A DNA stretch of 64,000 nucleotides, taken from NCBI GenBank assembly GCA_022483015.1, contig JAKVOB010000001.1:1822902-1886901 (forward strand), written 5' to 3'. The notes under the pieces are model-generated. The model had not been told where the DNA came from and ran no database searches. It worked only from the letters and a program-made list of their open reading frames with translations. Position numbers and translations under genes: made by a program. The stretch comes from Atopobiaceae bacterium (GTDB lineage Bacteria; Actinomycetota; Coriobacteriia; Coriobacteriales; Atopobiaceae). Every line of letters starts with the position of its first letter. Position 1 is the stretch's first letter. Of this stretch, positions 24,780 through 34,313 are shown piece after piece.

Positions 24780-26489
24780 TCAGTCTCTCCAATCCTTGCG
24801 CGTGCGACCGTCCTGGCCGCGGTCGCGCTTCCTTGGCGTGGAGGCCGGCCGCAGACGGTCTGCGGCAGAGTCCCCGAGGTTGATCCGCTCCCGGCTTCCC
24901 GAGGGGCCCGAACGCTCCGGTGGGCCCTGGACGCCGGAGGAGGGACGAGGCGAGGCGGGGCGCCTCGTGGCCGGTTCCCGTGAGGCACCGCCCTCCACGA
25001 GCGTGAGACGTGCATGGGACGTCGTGCTCGGCCGCGGCGGCATCGGACGGGCCGCGTGCCCCAGAGGCGAGGGCGCCGATGGCTCAGGGGTCCTCATGGC
25101 CTCGGAGCGGGTCATGACGGGGCCGACGTTGCCTGAGGATGGTTCCTCTCGCCATGGGCGGACATCACGGGAGCCACGGGCACGCTCACCAGTACGCCCG
25201 TCATCGGCCACGCCGAGGGACCCCCGCCTCCTGTCGTGGACGGTCTCGGGCAGGGAGCTGCCCTTCGAGACCGACACCATGAGTCCCACAAGCATGACGC
25301 AGGCCATGAGCGACGAGCCGCCATACGAGAGGAACGGCAGGGTCTTGCCAGAGAGGGGGAACATCCCGAGGACGCCCAGGATGTTGAGGAGCGCCTGGAT
25401 GGCGATGAGCGAGGTGCAGCCGGCAGCGATGAGCCGCCCCGTGAGGTCAGGGGCACGGCGGCAGATGCTGACACCCGCCCAGATGAAGACGATGAACCCC
25501 GCGATGACGCCCAAGGTCCCCACCAGGCCGCACTCCTCGCCGATGATGGCGAAGATGAAGTCATTGTGCGCCTCGGGCAGATAGGAGTACTTCTGCCTGC
25601 TCATGCCGATGCCGACCCCCAAAAGCCCACCGCTCCCGAACGCATAGAAGCCTTGGAGCAGCTGGTACCCATCGCCATATGGGTCCGCCCAGGGGTCGAA
25701 CATGGTGAGGAAGCGGGCGCGGGAGTAGTCGTCCTTGAGCGAGTAGGCAAGGAAGCCGACGGCAGCGATGGCGATGACCGCGAGCAGGATGCGCGGTGGA
25801 AAGCCCGAGAGGTACAGCATCACGAAGATGGTGAGCGCGACCACCATGGTCGTGCCCTTGTCAGGTTGGGCGAGGATGAGCACGAGAGGTGCCCCGACAC
25901 CGACGGCGAGCAGACCCAGGAACCTCTTGAAGCTGATGTCACGCCTCTCGAAGAAGCGAGAGCATATGTTCGCGGCCGTGAGGACCACGGTGAACTTGGC
26001 AAGCTCCGAGGGCTGGATGCTCACGGGGCCGATGTCGATCCAACGCGTGGCACCATGCGAGGCCATGCCCATGGCCGCCGTGGCAAGCAGCATGAGCGTC
26101 GTCGCGACCCAGATGGGCACGAGCCAGCCCCCTGCGAGCTTGTGATAGTCGATGCACGCCACCAGCACGCCCAGGGCCAGCGCCGCCGCAAGGGACACGA
26201 GCTGGCGCTTCACATAGTAGGCAGCGTCCCCGGTCGCGTTGAGCGCCGTCACGGACGAGGCCGAGTAAATCATGAGCAGGCCGAACGCGATCAGCGCGAA
26301 GGTGACCGTGAGGAGGATGAGGCGTGGCGCCATGAACCTCGCAGGAACGCCGAGCAGGCGCCGGTCGAGCCAGCCCTGGCCTGCCTCGTGCGAGGTCCCC
26401 TGCCGTGCACGGCCACCCGGCTCGGAGGCCCGGGTGGCCCGGGTGGCCCGAGGCCCCCTCGGCATGGTCCCCGAGGCGGAATACGTCAT
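24780..26489 (-). CDS. ftsW: Peptidoglycan polymerase FtsW with long C-terminal tail
   Basis: 569 residues; the SEDS membrane core spans about 50-420. It includes MASHGATRWIDIGPVSIQPSELAKF, QPDKGTTMVVALTIFVMLYLSG, the catalytic-region PEAHNDFIFAIIGEECG and LPFLSYGGSSLMACVMLVGLM. A Pro/Arg/Ser-rich cytoplasmic tail of about 145 residues follows, much longer than usual. Works with FtsI to make septal wall. The start overlaps the murD stop by ATGA. Confidence 0.95.
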   Translation of the reverse strand: MTYSASGTMPRGPRATRATRASEPGGRARQGTSHEAGQGWLDRRLLGVPARFMAPRLILLTVTFALIAFGLLMIYSASSVTALNATGDAAYYVKRQLVSLAAALALGVLVACIDYHKLAGGWLVPIWVATTLMLLATAAMGMASHGATRWIDIGPVSIQPSELAKFTVVLTAANICSRFFERRDISFKRFLGLLAVGVGAPLVLILAQPDKGTTMVVALTIFVMLYLSGFPPRILLAVIAIAAVGFLAYSLKDDYSRARFLTMFDPWADPYGDGYQLLQGFYAFGSGGLLGVGIGMSRQKYSYLPEAHNDFIFAIIGEECGLVGTLGVIAGFIVFIWAGVSICRRAPDLTGRLIAAGCTSLIAIQALLNILGVLGMFPLSGKTLPFLSYGGSSLMACVMLVGLMVSVSKGSSLPETVHDRRRGSLGVADDGRTGERARGSRDVRPWREEPSSGNVGPVMTRSEAMRTPEPSAPSPLGHAARPMPPRPSTTSHARLTLVEGGASREPATRRPASPRPSSGVQGPPERSGPSGSRERINLGDSAADRLRPASTPRKRDRGQDGRTRKDWRD

Positions 26490-27916
26490 CGGACGTCGTC
26501 CTTGCGGGAAGCGATCCTCGCGGCGCAAAGCTCCTTGAAGGCGCGGCCGCGCTCCTCGAACCCGGAGAACTCGTCGAACGACGAGCACGCCGGGGACAGC
26601 AGGACCACGTCGCCCGGACGAGCGAGCACGAGGCCTTCGTCGAGCGCCTCGGCCAGATGGGCGGCACGGACGACCTCGCAGGGACTCGCGACCTCGCGAG
26701 CAGCCGCAGCGAGCGCCGCGGCGAAGCGGTCGGCGGCCTCGCCGAAGCACACGACGCACCGTGCCGAGGCCACGACGCTCCTCGAGAAGCCCGCAAGGTC
26801 CGTCCCCTTGTCATGGCCCCCCACGAGAAGGACGACGCGACCCGGTTCGAAGGCCGTGAGGGCCTTCTCGACCGCGTCGGTGTTGGTGGCCTTCGAGTCG
26901 TTCACGAGACGCACTCCGTCGAGCTCGCCGACCGGCTCGATGCGATGCTCGAGCGGTTCGAAGGCGGCAAGTCCCACCGACACGTCGGCATCGCTGACGC
27001 CGACCTCGATGACGCTTGCGGCGGCCGCAAGGGCGTTCTCGAGGTTGTGGGTGCCCTTGACCCTGAGGTCGGCCTGGGGCAGCAGCACGTGCTCGTCCCC
27101 GTCAAGGCGGACGCAGAGGCGTCCGTCACGAAGGTAGGCGGCGCAGGGCTGCGACGGCACGCCCTCGCACGAGAGATGGCAGACGCGAAGGCCCCGGGCC
27201 TCGAGACGGCGCGCAAGGTCACGGCAGTGCGCGTCGTCGTCAGACAGGACCGCGAGGTCACCCGACGTGAGGTTGGCGAAGAGCCGGTCCTTTGCGGCGG
27301 CATAGGCCTCGAGGGTGCCATGCCAGGCAACGTGGTCGGGCGTGACGTTGAGGAGCACCGCCACGCGGGGATGGAGCAGCCGCGTCGTGGCAAGCTGGAA
27401 GCTCGAGAGCTCAGCCGAGAACCACCCGTCCTCCGGGCGTCCAGCCACCTTCGAGATGCAGTTCACGCCTATGTTCCCTACCGCCTCGGCGTAGCGGCCG
27501 CCTGCTCGCAGGAGGTCCCGCACGAGGGTGGTCGTGGTGGTCTTCCCGTTGGTGCCCGTGATGCCGATCCAGTCGTGGGGGCTCTCGCGCCAGGCGAGCT
27601 CCGGCTCGCCGATGACCTCGGTGGCGTGGGCGACCGCCGAGGCGAAGAAGGCCGAGCCCACGGGGATGCCGGGACTCGCGACCGCCAGGTCGTAACGACC
27701 AGCGACCTCGTCGGATCCGAGATGGACATCACAGCCCGCGCTGGCGAGGCCACGGCTGACCTCACCTTCCTTGGAATCCTTCCCACCCCACACCGTGACC
27801 GACGAGACGCGCCCGGCGCTCACCAATGGCAGCAGGTAGCGGGCCACCGCCTCGCCCGTCTTGCCGAGGCCGAGCACGAGGACGTCACCAAGGCGCGTCG
27901 ATGGGTGTTCTGACAT
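26486..27916 (-). CDS. murD: UDP-MurNAc-L-alanine--D-glutamate ligase
   Basis: 476 residues. Adds D-Glu to the stem peptide. Motifs: VLGLGKTGEAVARYL near the N-terminus, ATP loop GITGTNGKTTTTTLV, NVTPDHVAWHGTLEAYAAAK, and KATNTDAVEKALTAF with LVGGHDKGTDL. Ends with the family SPACSSFDEFSGFEERG segment. It follows mraY by 14 bases and overlaps ftsW. Confidence 0.95.
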   Translation of the reverse strand: MSEHPSTRLGDVLVLGLGKTGEAVARYLLPLVSAGRVSSVTVWGGKDSKEGEVSRGLASAGCDVHLGSDEVAGRYDLAVASPGIPVGSAFFASAVAHATEVIGEPELAWRESPHDWIGITGTNGKTTTTTLVRDLLRAGGRYAEAVGNIGVNCISKVAGRPEDGWFSAELSSFQLATTRLLHPRVAVLLNVTPDHVAWHGTLEAYAAAKDRLFANLTSGDLAVLSDDDAHCRDLARRLEARGLRVCHLSCEGVPSQPCAAYLRDGRLCVRLDGDEHVLLPQADLRVKGTHNLENALAAAASVIEVGVSDADVSVGLAAFEPLEHRIEPVGELDGVRLVNDSKATNTDAVEKALTAFEPGRVVLLVGGHDKGTDLAGFSRSVVASARCVVCFGEAADRFAAALAAAAREVASPCEVVRAAHLAEALDEGLVLARPGDVVLLSPACSSFDEFSGFEERGRAFKELCAARIASRKDDVR

Positions 27917-27930
27917 GTGAGACCGGCCCC

Positions 27931-28962
27931 CTAGCCGAGTTGGAAGTAGAGCGCGAAACCGAGCGCTGCGAAGGCAGCGGAGACGATCCAGAAGCGGATG
28001 ACGACCTTCGTCTCGCTCCAGCCCTTCTTCTCGAAGTGGTGGTGGAGCGGTGCCATGAGGAACACCCGCTTGCCGGTGAGCTTGAAGCTCACGACCTGGA
28101 TGATGACCGAGAGCGCCTCCACGATGAAGAGGCCACCCATGATGAGGGAGGTCACCTCGTTGTTCGTGAGTATGCAGAGCCCCGCGAAGGCGGCACCCAA
28201 GGCCAGCGACCCGGTGTCGCCCATGAAGATGGAGGCAGGATAGGTGTTGTACCAGAGGAAGCCGATGCAGGCGCCCGCGATCGCCGCCGCGAAGACCGAG
28301 AGCCCCAGCGAGCCGAAGATGTAGGACGCAAGCGTGAGGAAGAGCATGACCACGAGCACGGTGCCTGCGGCCAGGCCATCAAGCCCGTCGGTGAGGTTGA
28401 CCGCGTTCGACATGCCGGCCAACAGCAGGAAGACGAAGAGGGCATAGAGCCAGGGAATCGAGACGCTCGTGCCGGCGACGTCAATGACCGTGGTGGGCCA
28501 GTCGAGCGAGATCGTGAAGCCGCCGGGGAAGACGAGCGCGGTGTCGGCGCCGCCCCAGTTGACCGCCGCGATGCAGAAGACGAACGAGATGATGCCGAGC
28601 CCGATCATCTTCTGGCTTGCGGTGAGCCCCAGGGAACGGCCATGGCTCACGCTCTCGATGTCGTCGAGCAGGCCGAGCAGGGCACAGGCAAAGGTGACCA
28701 CGATCACGCAGACGAGGTCGGGGCGCCACACGCCGAACAGGATGCACGAGAGGAGCACGCCGGCCAGGAGGATGACGCCGCCCATGGTGGGCGTCCCCTG
28801 CTTGACGAGGTGCGTCTGGGGACCGTCGGCACGGACCTGCTGCCCGATGCCATCCTTACGGAGGAACCGGGTGAAGGGCGGCATGGCCACGATGACGAAC
28901 AGCGCCGCCGTGAGCAGGGCCAGAAGGACGGTGTAGCTCGGGTATACGGGATCGCCTAGCAT
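27931..28962 (-). CDS. mraY: Phospho-MurNAc-pentapeptide transferase
   Basis: 343 residues with about ten membrane segments. Makes lipid I by joining UDP-MurNAc-pentapeptide to undecaprenyl phosphate. Signatures are GTPTMGGVILL, the catalytic LLDDIESVSHGRSLGL, NAVNLTDGLDGLAAGT, FMGDTGSLALGA and MAPLHHHFEKKGWSETKVVIRFW. The ATG at 28962 lies about nine bases after GGGGG and starts the homology. Confidence 0.96.
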   Translation of the reverse strand: MLGDPVYPSYTVLLALLTAALFVIVAMPPFTRFLRKDGIGQQVRADGPQTHLVKQGTPTMGGVILLAGVLLSCILFGVWRPDLVCVIVVTFACALLGLLDDIESVSHGRSLGLTASQKMIGLGIISFVFCIAAVNWGGADTALVFPGGFTISLDWPTTVIDVAGTSVSIPWLYALFVFLLLAGMSNAVNLTDGLDGLAAGTVLVVMLFLTLASYIFGSLGLSVFAAAIAGACIGFLWYNTYPASIFMGDTGSLALGAAFAGLCILTNNEVTSLIMGGLFIVEALSVIIQVVSFKLTGKRVFLMAPLHHHFEKKGWSETKVVIRFWIVSAAFAALGFALYFQLG

Positions 28963-29079
28963 CGCTGCCCGGCCCCCTTCCCCGCAGAGGTACCCATCTG
29001 GGACGGGCGTAGGCCCTTCTCGAGGACGATGCCTGTCATTTCCGTCTCGATCATGCACGTCCTCCTGCGTTGGTTCCCA

Positions 29080-30855
29080 TCATTGCGTGCTCAGGCTCAG
29101 GTCTTGCGAGGCCTCACTCATGATAGCCGAGAAGGTCGGCGCTGCCGACTCGCTTGCAAGGTAGGGGGTGTCATTGAGGCCGACATAGATGAGCACGGAG
29201 GCGTCATCGGCAGGCGCGAAGCCCACGAACGAGGCGAGGAAGCTCCCCGACTTGTAGCCACCGTTCTCGTCGGCCTGCTCGCCCGTACCCGTCTTGCCAG
29301 CGATCTCGAGACCATTGACCTGCGCATTGGTGCCTGTGCCTTCCGAGACGACCGTCTTCATCATGTCGACGACCTGGCTTGCGGTCGAGGCGGAGCAGGC
29401 CTGCGAGCCACTGGGCCACTCGACGCGCTCCTCCCCCTTGGCAAGCAGGAAGTGGGGCGTAGTGAGCACGCCCTTGTTGGCAAGGGCGCCTATGGCACGC
29501 ACGATCTGGTCCATGGGGATCGCGAGGCCCTGGCCGAACGACATGGACCCGAGCGTGGCACCCGTATAGTCGGAGCGCTGCGTGACGATGCCCGAGACCT
29601 CCCCGGGATAGTCGATGCCGGTGGCCTGACCGATGCCGAACGCCGAGATGCCCTGCGAGAAGACGTCGGCCCCGATGGAGGTGCCCACGATGACGGCGCC
29701 CGTGTTGGAGGACCGGCGCATGATCTCGCGACAGCTCATGCTCATGGTGTAGTCACGGCCGTCATCGTCGGTGACGTTGTCGGTGCCGACCTGGACGCTC
29801 GACGGGACGCTGAAGGTCGTGTCGGCGCTTATGAGGCCGTTCTCGATGCCGATGGCCATCGTGAGGCACTTGAACATCGAGCCAGGCTCATACGAGTCGG
29901 ACACAGGCTTGAGCTGGAGCTGCTCGTCCGTGACGCTCGAGGTGTCCGAGGGGTCGAGCAGAGGCGTCGAGCAGCAGGCGAGGACCTCCCCCGTCGAAGG
30001 GTCGGTCGCCATGACGGTCCCCGAGGAGGCCGAGTAGGTCTTGACAGCCTTCTCGATCTCGTCCTCGGCGGTCTGCTGGATGTTCACGTCGATGGAGATG
30101 ACGATGTCCGTGCCGTTCTTGGCTGCGGTGACCTCGGAGTTCCCGCCTGCGATGGGTGTGCCGTCCGCACCGGTCTCGAGCACCATCTCGCCATCCGTCC
30201 CCGAGAGGACATCGTCGTACTCGAGCTCGAGGCCCGTCAGGCCATGACCGTCCGAGCCCACGAGCCCGAGCACCTGACCGGCGCACTTGCCATACGGATA
30301 GATGCGCTTGGTGTCCGCGAGCTCATAGACGCCATTGATGCCGGCATCCGAGAGGTCGCTCGTGAGCTGCGTGGCCACCGAGGTGTCGACCTTCTTCTTG
30401 AGGTAGACGAAGGTGGTGTCCTTCGAGAGGAGCTTCTCGTAGTCGGAGGCGTCGCCCCCGAGGTCGGCCGCGAGCAGCTGGGCCGTGACCGAGACGTCGG
30501 TGACCTCATGCGGGTTGCAGTAGATGGTCTCGCAGTCGACGCTCGTCGCGAGGACGTTGCCGTTGCGGTCGTAGATGGTGCCTCGCTTGGACGAGAGGGT
30601 GATGGTGTTTGTGGAGTTGCTCTTTGCGGCGGCCGCGAGCTCGGGGGCCTGGACCACCTGGAGCCATATGAGGCGCACGACCGCGACCGCGAAGACCGCA
30701 CAGAAGATGATGAGGACCGTACGGGGGCCGTTGCTCGGGGCGGCACCCGACCCATCACGAGATGCACCCCGTCGCGTGGTGCGAGGTGCCTCGTCATAGG
30801 AGGAGCCGCGACCCGTTGTATGCGATCGCCGCGATTGTCTGCCTTGTGTGCTCAC
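29080..30855 (-). CDS. ftsI: Septal transpeptidase FtsI (class B PBP)
   Basis: 591 residues. Cross-links septal peptidoglycan. The cytoplasmic tail (1-44) precedes a membrane anchor at about 45-65, a pedestal beginning RGTIYDRNGNVLA (91-103), and the transpeptidase domain. Active-site motifs are S326-x-x-K329 (GSMFK), S382/S383-N384 (RRSSNTG) and K521-T-G (AGKTGTGE). No PASTA repeats. ftsL lies directly upstream. Confidence 0.95.
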   Translation of the reverse strand: MSTQGRQSRRSHTTGRGSSYDEAPRTTRRGASRDGSGAAPSNGPRTVLIIFCAVFAVAVVRLIWLQVVQAPELAAAAKSNSTNTITLSSKRGTIYDRNGNVLATSVDCETIYCNPHEVTDVSVTAQLLAADLGGDASDYEKLLSKDTTFVYLKKKVDTSVATQLTSDLSDAGINGVYELADTKRIYPYGKCAGQVLGLVGSDGHGLTGLELEYDDVLSGTDGEMVLETGADGTPIAGGNSEVTAAKNGTDIVISIDVNIQQTAEDEIEKAVKTYSASSGTVMATDPSTGEVLACCSTPLLDPSDTSSVTDEQLQLKPVSDSYEPGSMFKCLTMAIGIENGLISADTTFSVPSSVQVGTDNVTDDDGRDYTMSMSCREIMRRSSNTGAVIVGTSIGADVFSQGISAFGIGQATGIDYPGEVSGIVTQRSDYTGATLGSMSFGQGLAIPMDQIVRAIGALANKGVLTTPHFLLAKGEERVEWPSGSQACSASTASQVVDMMKTVVSEGTGTNAQVNGLEIAGKTGTGEQADENGGYKSGSFLASFVGFAPADDASVLIYVGLNDTPYLASESAAPTFSAIMSEASQDLSLSTQ

Positions 30856-30866
30856 GTCTGTACAGT

Positions 30867-31361
30867 CTACGACTCGTCAGACGAGGAATCGGCGACGGCG
30901 GAGGCCTGCGCCACATCCCCATCGCTTGCGCTGGCCGTCGCCTGCGACGTGTCACCGAGGGAGATCTCGTCCGTCGAGGCGGCAAGCGTCATCCCGTAGT
31001 TCTGCGTGGCGATCCGCACGATGCGCGAGCTCGCGGACAGGACCGAACGGTTGATCTTGAGCTCGCTCTCGGTCGCCTGGCTGGTCTCGATCGTCGACTG
31101 GAGGGCACGGTTGTCCTGGAGGACCGAGACGGTCGCCGACGAGAGGGCGACCCGGCATACCCCGAGACATACGACGAGGCTCACGAGGGCGACGGCGAGC
31201 TTGATGCGGCTCATGAAGCGAGGTGAGACCCCCTGGCGCACCCGGGCGTCGAGACCGGCACCTTCGACGACCTCGAAGGAAGGACGACGCTCAGGCTGTG
31301 CCTCAGGCGCCCTCCTCTCGAGCGCGTCAAGGTCCACGGCCGCTGATCCCCAGTACTCCAT
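30867..31361 (-). CDS. FtsL-like divisome protein
   Basis: 164 residues. An N-terminal cytoplasmic part (1-55), one membrane segment (about 57-77, KLAVALVSLVVCLGVCRVAL) and a short coiled coil (LQDNRALQSTIETSQATESELKINR) ending near IATQNYGM, then an acidic Ser/Ala-rich tail. Size, topology and position between rsmH and ftsI fit FtsL. GGGGAG precedes the ATG at 31361. Sequence identity in this family is always low. Confidence 0.78.
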   Translation of the reverse strand: MEYWGSAAVDLDALERRAPEAQPERRPSFEVVEGAGLDARVRQGVSPRFMSRIKLAVALVSLVVCLGVCRVALSSATVSVLQDNRALQSTIETSQATESELKINRSVLSASSRIVRIATQNYGMTLAASTDEISLGDTSQATASASDGDVAQASAVADSSSDES

Positions 31362-31525
31362 AAGGCTCCCCCAAGGTATGTGGTGCGGCCGAAGCCACAC
31401 CGTGCTGCGTGTGTTCTGCGATGGTGCTGCGTTTGATCTGCGTCTCTGGTGCGTGGGTGCATTGGTGCTGCTGCGTTTGAGGTGCTCTATGTACACGCCC
31501 CTCTCGGGACGGAGGTACCAGGTTC

Positions 31526-32503
31526 CTAGGATGCCTGCGTGACGTCAAGCTTGACCGCCACGCGCATCTTCGCGCTCCTCGCCCGTGGGTTCCGGGCGAG
31601 TTCCTCCTCGCCAGCCACGAGCGGCTTGCGAGTCCTGACCTCGACTATCGGCACATGCCCACATACGCACACCGGAAGGTCCGGTGGACAGATGCAACCT
31701 TGGCTCATCTCCGAGAAGATGTGCTTCGTGATGCGGTCCTCGAGCGACTGGTAGCTGATGACGCAGATGCGTCCACCGGTGTTGGTCCACCGGACGGCTG
31801 CCTCGAGTCCCCTCTCGAGGACGTCGAGCTCGTGGTTGACCTCGATGCGCAGGGCCTGGAAGGTCTTGCGTGCGGGGTGTCCCCCATGGCGCCTGGCGGC
31901 GGCCGGGATGCCCGCCTTCACGGCGTCCACGAGCTGGAAGGTCGTCTCGATGGGCGCCTTCTCGCGCCTGCGGCAGATCTCTGCGGCGATGCGCGAGGCG
32001 TACTTCTCGTCGCCGTAGAGACGAAGGATCCGGGTGAGGTCGGCTGCGGTGTAGTTCTGTATGACCTCTGCTGCGGTTAGGGTGTTTGTCCCCGGATCCA
32101 TTCTCATGTCGAGGGGAGCGTCCTCGTGGTACGAGAATCCCCTCATCGGTATGTCAAGCTGTGGTGACGAGACGCCGAGGTCGAACAGGAAGCAGTCCAC
32201 GCCAGGGACCTCCGCCCCGACGAGAAGGTCGTCGAGGTCTCCGAAGTTCCCCTTGAGGAAGCGATGGCGTCCGTCGGGTACCTCGCGCTCGAAGCGCTCG
32301 GTCGCGGCGGCGAGGGCCATGTCGTCCTGGTCGATGCCCAACGAGAGGCCGTCAGGTGCGACCCTCTTCGCGAGCTCGACCGTGTGGCCGGCCCCTCCGA
32401 GCGTGCAGTCGCAGACGACGTCTCCGGGCCTGGGGTCCAGCTCTCGCAGGACCTCATCCAGCATCACGGGTACGTGCCGATATTCGTCTGTCAAACGATT
32501 CAC
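31526..32503 (-). CDS. rsmH: 16S rRNA (cytosine1402-N4)-methyltransferase
   Basis: 325 residues. SAM-dependent methylation of C1402 in 16S rRNA. Motifs: RHVPVMLDEVL at the start, DCTLGGAGHTVELAKRV (SAM loop), FLFDLGVSSPQLDIPMRGFSY, ARKTFQALRIEVNHEL and ISYQSLEDRITK. GTG start at 32503 immediately after the mraZ stop. A Cys-rich stretch (CICPPDLPVCVCG) near the end is common in the family. Confidence 0.95.
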   Translation of the reverse strand: MNRLTDEYRHVPVMLDEVLRELDPRPGDVVCDCTLGGAGHTVELAKRVAPDGLSLGIDQDDMALAAATERFEREVPDGRHRFLKGNFGDLDDLLVGAEVPGVDCFLFDLGVSSPQLDIPMRGFSYHEDAPLDMRMDPGTNTLTAAEVIQNYTAADLTRILRLYGDEKYASRIAAEICRRREKAPIETTFQLVDAVKAGIPAAARRHGGHPARKTFQALRIEVNHELDVLERGLEAAVRWTNTGGRICVISYQSLEDRITKHIFSEMSQGCICPPDLPVCVCGHVPIVEVRTRKPLVAGEEELARNPRARSAKMRVAVKLDVTQAS

Positions 32504-32938
32504 CTACTCGTCCTCGAACATGAGTGAGTCGAGCTCCTCGGAGAAGTCCTTCTCGACGCTCTCCCACCGTGCGGAGTCCCAGACCTCGAAGTGGTCATCG
32601 TTGCCGACGACCATGACGGAGCGCTCGAGCCCGAGGCGCTCGCGCACCTCAGGCCTCACCTTGCCGACACAGACACGGCCGGCCGAGTCGATCTCGACCG
32701 TGACTGTGCTGCTCGTGAGAGCACGACGCAGCTTCACGTCGTCCTTCTTGCGCGGGTTGAAGCCATTGGGAAAGAAGCTGCTCACCCAGGCCTTGTGGGC
32801 ATCTGGGGTGAATCCGTAGAGCGCATCGTTCACGGGGACGAGGCAGACCTGCTCGCCCATCTCACGGCGATAGTCGGCAGGAAGGGTGAGACGGCCCTTG
32901 GCGTCGAGGTTGAATTGCTTCGCGCCGGTGAGGTACAT
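32504..32938 (-). CDS. mraZ: Transcriptional regulator MraZ
   Basis: 144 residues. AbrB-like DNA-binding protein that represses the dcw operon through TGGG-type direct repeats. The two SpoVT/AbrB halves are visible: NLDAKGRLTLPADYR and EIDSAGRVCVGKVRPE. GGGAG lies six bases before the ATG at 32938. It is the first gene of the dcw operon and its target repeats are just upstream. Confidence 0.95.
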   Translation of the reverse strand: MYLTGAKQFNLDAKGRLTLPADYRREMGEQVCLVPVNDALYGFTPDAHKAWVSSFFPNGFNPRKKDDVKLRRALTSSTVTVEIDSAGRVCVGKVRPEVRERLGLERSVMVVGNDDHFEVWDSARWESVEKDFSEELDSLMFEDE

Positions 32939-32991
32939 CTCAGCTCCCTTCGTCATCTGTCGAGGGCCTGCTCCCCTCGATGCGTGAACAT

Positions 32992-33019
32992 ACTATAGGC
33001 CAAAATCGACACCATTCAA
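32992..33019 (-). promoter_or_regulatory. mraZ (dcw operon) promoter
   Basis: On the minus strand TTGAAT (33019-33014) and TATAGT (32997-32992) are 16 bases apart, close to the housekeeping consensus. The leader to the mraZ ATG is about 45 bases. Confidence 0.7.
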
Positions 33020-33041
33020 CACTTCGCCCCACTTTTTCCCA
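33017..33041 (-). promoter_or_regulatory. MraZ box: TGGGN direct repeats
   Basis: On the minus strand TGGGA, TGGGG and a weaker TGTTG follow one another with exact 5-base spacers, the known MraZ binding pattern. The third unit overlaps the -35 box, so bound MraZ should repress mraZ and the downstream dcw genes. Confidence 0.8.
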
Positions 33042-33233
33042 CCTGGAGATAAAAACCCGCCACTCGGCACCCTACCAGGGAAAAGAGCGCCCCCATATCT
33101 AGCGGGAACGGGTGTTCGATACACAACGACGGACGACCCCGCCACTATTGGGAGGGCATGATCCGGACGCCGCCGAGAGGGGCGGCATGGCTCGAGGCGT
33201 CGATCGCCACGCGCGGTCGCCGGTCGCTCTCGA

Positions 33234-33281
33234 CAGGCAACGTCGGAGGCCATCCGTGTTGCCTGCCCAAGGTGACCCCGG
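33234..33281. repeat. Palindromic intergenic repeat, copy 1
   Basis: ACAGGCAAC and GTTGCCTGC form the arms of a hairpin followed by CCAAGGTGACCCCGGG. A second copy with the same arms and the same tail lies at 36139-36190. It sits just beyond the end of xerD. Confidence 0.55.
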
Positions 33282-33313
33282 GACGGGGGCGGCACACGAG
33301 GCCGGCAGCGGGG

Positions 33314-34303
33314 CTACGAGCGATGGGCGCGGGGATGCGCCCCGAGGTAGGCCATGCGCACATGTGTCCGGTCGACGTGGGTATAGAGCTGGGTCGTCGA
33401 GATGTCAGCGTGTCCCAGCAGCTCCTGCACGATGCGCAGGTCGGCGCCGCCCTCGAGCATGTGGGTGGCGAACGAGTGGCGCAGGGTGTGGGGATGGAGT
33501 CCCTCGATGCCAACCATGCGGCCCGCGCGCTCGCAGACCTTGAAGACGGTCTGCCTCGAGAGGCGCCCGCCACGCTGGTTCAGGAACACGGCCCCGGTCG
33601 GCGTGGACGGACGCACGAGCTGGGGACGGGCCTCATCCAGATACCTGGCGAGCACCGAGGCCGCAGACCCCATGATGGGCACGACACGCTCCTTGGAACC
33701 CTTCCCCACCACGCGAAGCAGGCCCTCGCATGAGCGAGGGCGACCCGAGACGTACGTCGGGAACTCGGCGTCCTCGGAATGGACCGTGCCGGCAGGGTCG
33801 ACGGCCGGTTCCTCGTCGGGGACGATGTCACCCACATCGAGGCCGCAGAGCTCGGATACGCGCAGACCGCAGCCGTAGAGGGCCTCGAGCATGCAATGGT
33901 CGCGCAGGCCAGCCGCAGTATCAGGCCAGGATTGGTCGAGGAGCGCCCCCACCTGCTCGATCGAGAGGACGTCAGGCAGGCGCTCGGCCCGCTTGGGGAT
34001 GAGGATGTTCGCCGAGGGGTGAGCGACACAGATCTGCTCGACCACCATGAAGCGATGGAAGCCCTTGATGGCCGAGACGGCCCGGCGCACGGAAGCGGGC
34101 GCCAGGCCGATCTCGACCAATGCGGATATATGGGACTCGATGTCCGAGCGCTCGACGGCCTCGGGGTCCGTGATGCCACGGTGCGCGAGCCATCCCACAT
34201 AGCGCTCGAGGTCGCGTCCATAGGCCTCGACCGTGTTGGGGGAACTCCCCCGTTCCACGGCCAGGTAGGCCAGGTACTCCTCGAGTGCGTGGGAGAGGTC
34301 CAC
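33314..34303 (-). CDS. xerD: Tyrosine recombinase XerD
   Basis: 329 residues. Resolves chromosome dimers at dif with XerC. The N-terminal SAM-like domain (1-90) precedes the catalytic domain with R148 (ALYGCGLRVSEL), K201 (GKGSKER), H272-x-x-R275 (HTLRHSFATH), H298 (LGHADIS) and Y307. An Asp/Glu/Ser-rich insert of about 30 residues (160-193) lies before the beta-hairpin lysine. GTG at 34303 is chosen because homology begins there; the frame is open upstream inside pyrG. Confidence 0.9.
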   Translation of the reverse strand: MDLSHALEEYLAYLAVERGSSPNTVEAYGRDLERYVGWLAHRGITDPEAVERSDIESHISALVEIGLAPASVRRAVSAIKGFHRFMVVEQICVAHPSANILIPKRAERLPDVLSIEQVGALLDQSWPDTAAGLRDHCMLEALYGCGLRVSELCGLDVGDIVPDEEPAVDPAGTVHSEDAEFPTYVSGRPRSCEGLLRVVGKGSKERVVPIMGSAASVLARYLDEARPQLVRPSTPTGAVFLNQRGGRLSRQTVFKVCERAGRMVGIEGLHPHTLRHSFATHMLEGGADLRIVQELLGHADISTTQLYTHVDRTHVRMAYLGAHPRAHRS

Positions 34304-34313
34304 GGGGATGCGC

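Larger units (their letters stand above)
32939..33313. other. xerD-mraZ intergenic region
   Basis: 375 bp. The left third holds the mraZ promoter and MraZ box. The right part holds one copy of a palindromic repeat (33234-33281) and a small hairpin GTGTtcgatACAC near 33110. No gene is seen in 33060-33313. Confidence 0.7.
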
